Source of the DNA: Stenotrophomonas nitritireducens
GTDB taxonomy: Bacteria; Pseudomonadota; Gammaproteobacteria; Xanthomonadales; Xanthomonadaceae
DNA length: 64,000 bases
Direction of reading: 5' to 3'
NCBI RefSeq assembly: GCF_001700965.1
Contig: NZ_CP016756.1
Span: 4,392,501 to 4,456,500 of the forward strand
Position numbers and translations under genes: made by a program. Below are positions 60,530 through 64,000 of the stretch, piece after piece (position 1 is the first letter of the stretch; each line of letters begins with the position of its first letter). Under the pieces are notes generated by a model that searched no databases, was not told the DNA's origin, and saw only the letters and a list, made by a program, of their open reading frames with translations.

Positions 60530-60553
60530 CTGCGTTGAACAGGTGCGGCCGGC

Positions 60554-61780
60554 TTACTTCAGCAGACTGAGCACGTTCTGCGGCACCTGGTTGGCCTGGG
60601 CCAGCATGGCCGTACCGGCCTGCTGCAGGATCTGGGTGCGGGTCATCTCGGCGGTTTCCTTGGCGTAATCCGCATCACGGATGCGGCTGCGCGAGGCGGA
60701 AAGGTTCTCCGAGGTGGTGGCCAGGTTGGCGATGGTGGAGGTGAAGCGGTTCTGGATGGCGCCCATCTCCGCACGCGAGCTGCTGACCGCGGTCAAGGCC
60801 TTGTCGACGATCTCGATCGCACGCTGCGAGCCGGCGAAGTTGGAGATGTCCAGGTCTTCCATGTGGCGGGTACCGCCGCCATTGGCGGCCACACCGGCGG
60901 CTGCGGTGGTTGCAGCCAGGTCGGCGGCCAGCGAGACGGTGATGCCGGTGCCGCCGGTCAGGGTGCCATTGGTGACGCCGCCGAAATCCTGGCCTGCCTT
61001 GACCGAGGTCAGCTTCAGTTCGCCAGCTTCGACGGTGGCGTACATGCCGGTCTGGTCCAGCTTGTTGTTGAAGGCCTGGGCAACCTTCTTCTGCACGGCG
61101 GCAGCATCGTCGCCGACGTCGATCTTGATGTCGTCCAGCTTGATCTGGGTGGGTGCAGCGGCGCCCGCCGCGGTGACGCTGACGGTGATGCCGCTGATCG
61201 TACCCGAGGCGGTGGCCGGGGTACCGGCGATGCCGGCGCCGCTCACGTTGTCGGCAAAGCCGGACTTGCCCAGCGTGTCGATGTTGGCATCGACAATGGC
61301 ATTGATGCCGATGGTCTGGCCGGAGTTGGCGCCTACCTGGAACAGCGCGCCGGTGAAGCTGCCATCAAGCAGCTTGGTGCCGTTGAAGCCGGTCTGGTTG
61401 GCGACACGATCGATTTCCGACAGCAGCTGGTCGACTTCGGCATTCAGCGCCTGACGATCGCTGTCCGAGTTGGTGGCGTTGGAGGACTGCACCGCCAGCT
61501 CGCGGATACGCTGCAGGTTGTTGCCGATTTCGACCATCGCACCTTCGGCGGTCTGCGCCAGCGAGATGCCGTCATTGGCGTTGCGAACGGCCACATCCAG
61601 GCCGCGGATCTGGGTGCTGAAGCGCTCGGAGATGGCCAGGCCGGCGGCATCATCCTTGGCGCTGTTTATGCGCAGGCCCGAGGAGAGACGCTGGATGGAC
61701 GTCGCCAGGCTGCTGCCGCTGGTGTTCAAGTTGCGCTGGGCGTTCAGCGACATGATGTTGGTGTTGATGACTTGTGCCAT
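60554..61780 (-). CDS. fliC: Flagellin (FliC paralogue, 408 aa)
   Basis: A 408-aa flagellin nearly identical to its downstream neighbour over about the first 170 and last 110 residues, with a different central domain rich in Gly/Thr/Ala. The flg22-like region is again [11 protein letters not shown]. It ends N-V-L-S-L-L-K. No clear promoter is seen in the 66 bp before its start, so it is probably transcribed with flgL and flgK. It ends at the terminator at 60506-60529. Confidence 0.97.
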   Translation of the reverse strand: MAQVINTNIMSLNAQRNLNTSGSSLATSIQRLSSGLRINSAKDDAAGLAISERFSTQIRGLDVAVRNANDGISLAQTAEGAMVEIGNNLQRIRELAVQSSNATNSDSDRQALNAEVDQLLSEIDRVANQTGFNGTKLLDGSFTGALFQVGANSGQTIGINAIVDANIDTLGKSGFADNVSGAGIAGTPATASGTISGITVSVTAAGAAAPTQIKLDDIKIDVGDDAAAVQKKVAQAFNNKLDQTGMYATVEAGELKLTSVKAGQDFGGVTNGTLTGGTGITVSLAADLAATTAAAGVAANGGGTRHMEDLDISNFAGSQRAIEIVDKALTAVSSSRAEMGAIQNRFTSTIANLATTSENLSASRSRIRDADYAKETAEMTRTQILQQAGTAMLAQANQVPQNVLSLLK

Positions 61781-61846
61781 GGGACTTCTCCGTTGTGTTC
61801 GGTGACGTGGTGCGTATGAGGAAGTGGAGGGATGCGGATTACGGAA

Positions 61847-63049
61847 TCAGCGGATCATGTTGAACAGCGACATCGACTGCATCTGGGTGAAGATGGTCTG
61901 AGCCGCCTGCAAGGCCGCGCCTTCGAGCTGGTACTGCCCGATGGCCTCGGCATAGTTGAGGTCGCGCAACTGCGACAGGGAACTTTCCAGGGTGATGCTG
62001 CTGGCTTCGCGCAGCGCCGCCGCATCGTCGATGGATTTGAGTTGTGCACCACCGGCGGCGCGCGCGTCGATCAGGCTTCCCGATGCACGTGCGACGTCGC
62101 GCATGCTTGCCTGCAGTGCGTTCTGCTGGGCGGTGCGGCCGGCTTCGGTGGAGGTGTCCATCTGCAGCGCCTGTACCAGCTGGTCGATGGTGCTGAAGAC
62201 GTCACGGGTACTGGCTTGGCCGGCGGTAAAGGCATCGCCGGTGGCCGGGGTGCCTTCAATGCGCACCCGCAACCCCTGGAAGACGATGTCTTCGCCGGTC
62301 TTGTAGGTGCCGGTGCCGACCACGGTATTGCCGGCGTCGACAACTTCATAGGTATCGGTGCCGGTGAAGCGCAGCGTGAAGCTGCCGCCGTTCCAGCTGC
62401 CCGAACCATCACGGCTGATATCGGTCAGCACTGCCTTGCCGGTATTGCCGGCGGCGGCTGCTGCATCCACCGTACCGTCGCCGGTACGGATGCGCAGGAA
62501 CACCTCACTGCCCGGTTGTGCGTCCTTGACGAAGGCGCCGGGTGCGACCTCAACCTGGCGCTGGATCTGGTCACCGTTGTAGGTGACCGTGCCATTGGCC
62601 AGGGTGAACGGTGCGGCACCATCGGCGGCGCCACCAAACAGGTAGCGGCCGTTGCCGTCGGTGGTGTTGGCCAGGGCCAGCATCTGGTCCTTGATTGATT
62701 GCAACTCGGCGGACACCGTCTTGCGGTCCTCGGCTGACAAGGCGGCGTTGTTGGCCTGCACGGTCAGTTCCGAAACCCGTGCCAACAGTTCGTTGGCCTG
62801 CGACAAGGTGTTTTCCTGCAGGCCGAGCCGGTTCTGCGCGGTGTTGGCGTTCTTGCCCAGCTGTTCCAGTTCGGCCAGCACGCGGTCCAGGCCAACGGCG
62901 GTACCGGAGGCGACCGGATCATCCTTGGCAGTGACGATCTTCTTGCCGGTGGCCAGCTGCTGCTCAAGATGGTTCATCTTGCTCTGCTTGGACAACATCA
63001 GCGAGACCGACTGGTCGTACATCATGTTGCTGGAGATTCGGTTGCTCAT
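61847..63049 (-). CDS. flgL: Flagellar hook-associated protein 3 FlgL
   Basis: A 400-aa hook-filament junction protein with flagellin-like N- and C-terminal helices (M-S-N-R-I-S-S-N-M-M-Y-D and S-L-S-Q-L-R-D-L-N-Y-A-E-A-I-G-Q-Y-Q-L). The middle is beta-rich. The stop of flgK is at 63049, the position of the flgL start, so the two are translationally coupled. The 408-aa flagellin follows after 66 bp. Confidence 0.95.
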   Translation of the reverse strand: MSNRISSNMMYDQSVSLMLSKQSKMNHLEQQLATGKKIVTAKDDPVASGTAVGLDRVLAELEQLGKNANTAQNRLGLQENTLSQANELLARVSELTVQANNAALSAEDRKTVSAELQSIKDQMLALANTTDGNGRYLFGGAADGAAPFTLANGTVTYNGDQIQRQVEVAPGAFVKDAQPGSEVFLRIRTGDGTVDAAAAAGNTGKAVLTDISRDGSGSWNGGSFTLRFTGTDTYEVVDAGNTVVGTGTYKTGEDIVFQGLRVRIEGTPATGDAFTAGQASTRDVFSTIDQLVQALQMDTSTEAGRTAQQNALQASMRDVARASGSLIDARAAGGAQLKSIDDAAALREASSITLESSLSQLRDLNYAEAIGQYQLEGAALQAAQTIFTQMQSMSLFNMIR

Positions 63050-64000
63050 CAGCCCACCGCCTTCAAGATCGTCTGGAACATGGTGTCGGCGGTGGAGATC
63101 AGCTGTGACGCGGCCTGGTAGGCCTGCTGCAGCCGGAGCATGTCCGCCGCCTCTTCATCAAGGTTCACACCCGAGATCGAATCCCGTGATGCCTTGGCGT
63201 TGTCGTTGATCACCTGCTGCGCCTGCAGCGAGTAGTCGGCTGCACGCGCGGCCGAGCCGATCTGTGTCGTCAGGCCACCAAGCGCGCCGTTCAAGGTGAC
63301 CGTGCCCGCGTTGAATGCCTTGGCATCTTCCACGCCGGCCAACCGCGAGGCATTGCCGTTGTCACTGGAACCTGCAGCGGTCTTGCCGATATCGAAGCGA
63401 TCACCGGTGGCGGGCTTGCCGTCGAGCACGATGCTCCAGCCATTGGCGCTGATGGTCTGTCCCGGGGTATAGGGATAGGGGCCGACACCGTCGATGGTGT
63501 AGTTGTTGGCGTCGGTGAAAGCGATCACCGCCGGGTTGAGCAGGGCAGGGTTGCCAGCATTGAGTACGTCCAGCTTGCCGAGCACGCCGGTGCCGGTATT
63601 GCCCAGCACGGCGGTGCCCTTGACCGGATTGGCGGCGGCAATGCGCGAAGGATCGGTGATCGCCACCGACAAGTCGTTGGTTGCGCCAGCGGTGGGCTGC
63701 AGCAGGAAGCGGTCATTGGCCGCAGGCGTGCCACCCACCACGAACTGCACGCCGTTGACCACGAACGGGTCAGCCGCGGTGCCGCTGCCGGTCATCGGCA
63801 CCGCAGCTCCGGAATCGGCGCGTGTGGCCTGCCAACTGGTGCCATCGAACTTGAGCAGCAGGTTCTGCCCGTCCAGCGCGCCCAGGTCACCATAGCTGGC
63901 GTTGAGCGTGGCTGTGCCGGTATTGGCGCTGTGCGCGGCAATCTTCGGCGTGCCGAGATTGAAGAAGTTGCCCCCGAGGTTGCCGTACAGGTCCATGCCC
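63049..64000 (-). CDS. flgK: Flagellar hook-associated protein 1 FlgK (3' part, cut by window edge)
   Basis: The C-terminal 317 or so residues of FlgK; the 5' end lies beyond the right edge. The visible part has N-L-G-G-N-F-F-N-L-G-T-P, repeated beta-rich variable segments, and the C-terminal S-G-V-N-L-D-E-E-A-A-D-M-L-R-L-Q-Q-A-Y-Q-A-A-S-Q-L-I-S-T-A-D-T-M-F-Q-T-I-L, the diagnostic FlgK end. It forms the hook-filament junction with FlgL, and is translationally coupled to flgL. Confidence 0.93.
   Translation of the reverse strand, partial: GMDLYGNLGGNFFNLGTPKIAAHSANTGTATLNASYGDLGALDGQNLLLKFDGTSWQATRADSGAAVPMTGSGTAADPFVVNGVQFVVGGTPAANDRFLLQPTAGATNDLSVAITDPSRIAAANPVKGTAVLGNTGTGVLGKLDVLNAGNPALLNPAVIAFTDANNYTIDGVGPYPYTPGQTISANGWSIVLDGKPATGDRFDIGKTAAGSSDNGNASRLAGVEDAKAFNAGTVTLNGALGGLTTQIGSAARAADYSLQAQQVINDNAKASRDSISGVNLDEEAADMLRLQQAYQAASQLISTADTMFQTILKAVG

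Larger units (their letters stand above)
60199..60553. other. Interval between the two flagellin genes
   Basis: From left to right it holds the sigma-28 promoter of the 395-aa flagellin, an inverted REP pair of the RAYT-associated family, and the terminator of the 408-aa flagellin. No coding frame is credible. Confidence 0.8.

Noticed and set aside
61781..61846. Search for a flagellin promoter before the 408-aa fliC
   Set aside because: Neither a sigma-28 nor a sigma-54 pattern is visible in the 66-bp gap; co-transcription with flgL is more likely.

Overview
The window reads as chromosome of a gamma-proteobacterium of the family Xanthomonadaceae, most likely Stenotrophomonas. The reasons are high GC with strongly GC-biased third codon positions, Xanthomonad-style gene content, two GTAG-headed REP elements of the Stenotrophomonas SMAG type downstream of serS, and a flagellar cluster with rpoN/fleQ beside a glycan island. 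This is inferred from sequence character and recalled family features; no database search was run.

Left part (1-22.1 kb) is mostly housekeeping. It holds an Mrr-like membrane protein, yggS, a phasin and PHA-granule protein pair, an FHA protein, serC-pheA-aroA (serine, phenylalanine and shikimate pathways), two TonB-like energy transducers, serS, a LysR regulator, tRNA-Ser(TGA), a Cache-GGDEF diguanylate cyclase, a lipoprotein, tadA, orn, an EcsC-family protein, an FMN reductase, dnaB (with a DnaA box upstream), a photolyase and an OmpA-family lipoprotein. A 530-bp tract of mixed intergenic repeats follows. From 22.1 to 29 kb come a membrane GGDEF protein and the SOS mutagenesis cassette lexA2-imuA-imuB-dnaE2, with a palindromic operator at the lexA start.

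The right part (29-64 kb) is almost all minus strand and flagellar. Read in transcription order from the right it is flgK(partial)-flgL-fliC-fliC-fliD-fliS-fliT-PilZ protein-NarL-type regulator-rpoN-REC protein-fleQ, then an eight-gene glycan island, then fliE-F-G-H-I-J-K, a REP/RAYT insertion, and fliL-M-N-O-P. The cluster stops at fliP; fliQ and fliR are not here and the mutagenesis cassette abuts instead.

The most unusual system is the glycan island (39.66-51.77 kb). It encodes a TagD-like glycerol-3-phosphate cytidylyltransferase, two TagB/TagF-like CDP-glycerol glycerophosphotransferases (one carrying the C-terminal third of an FkbM methyltransferase), a VioA-like sugar aminotransferase, an ATP-grasp/HAD fusion, two glycosyltransferase proteins (one of 1165 aa with four modules) and a hexapeptide acyltransferase. 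Good -24/-12 sigma-54 promoters lie upstream of tagD and of the vioA-like gene, of the same form as those before fliE, fliL and fliD. The island is also directly downstream of fleQ. My inference is a wall-teichoic-acid-like (glycerol phosphate plus 4-amino-4,6-dideoxy-sugar) decoration of flagellin or the flagellar surface, made under flagellar control.
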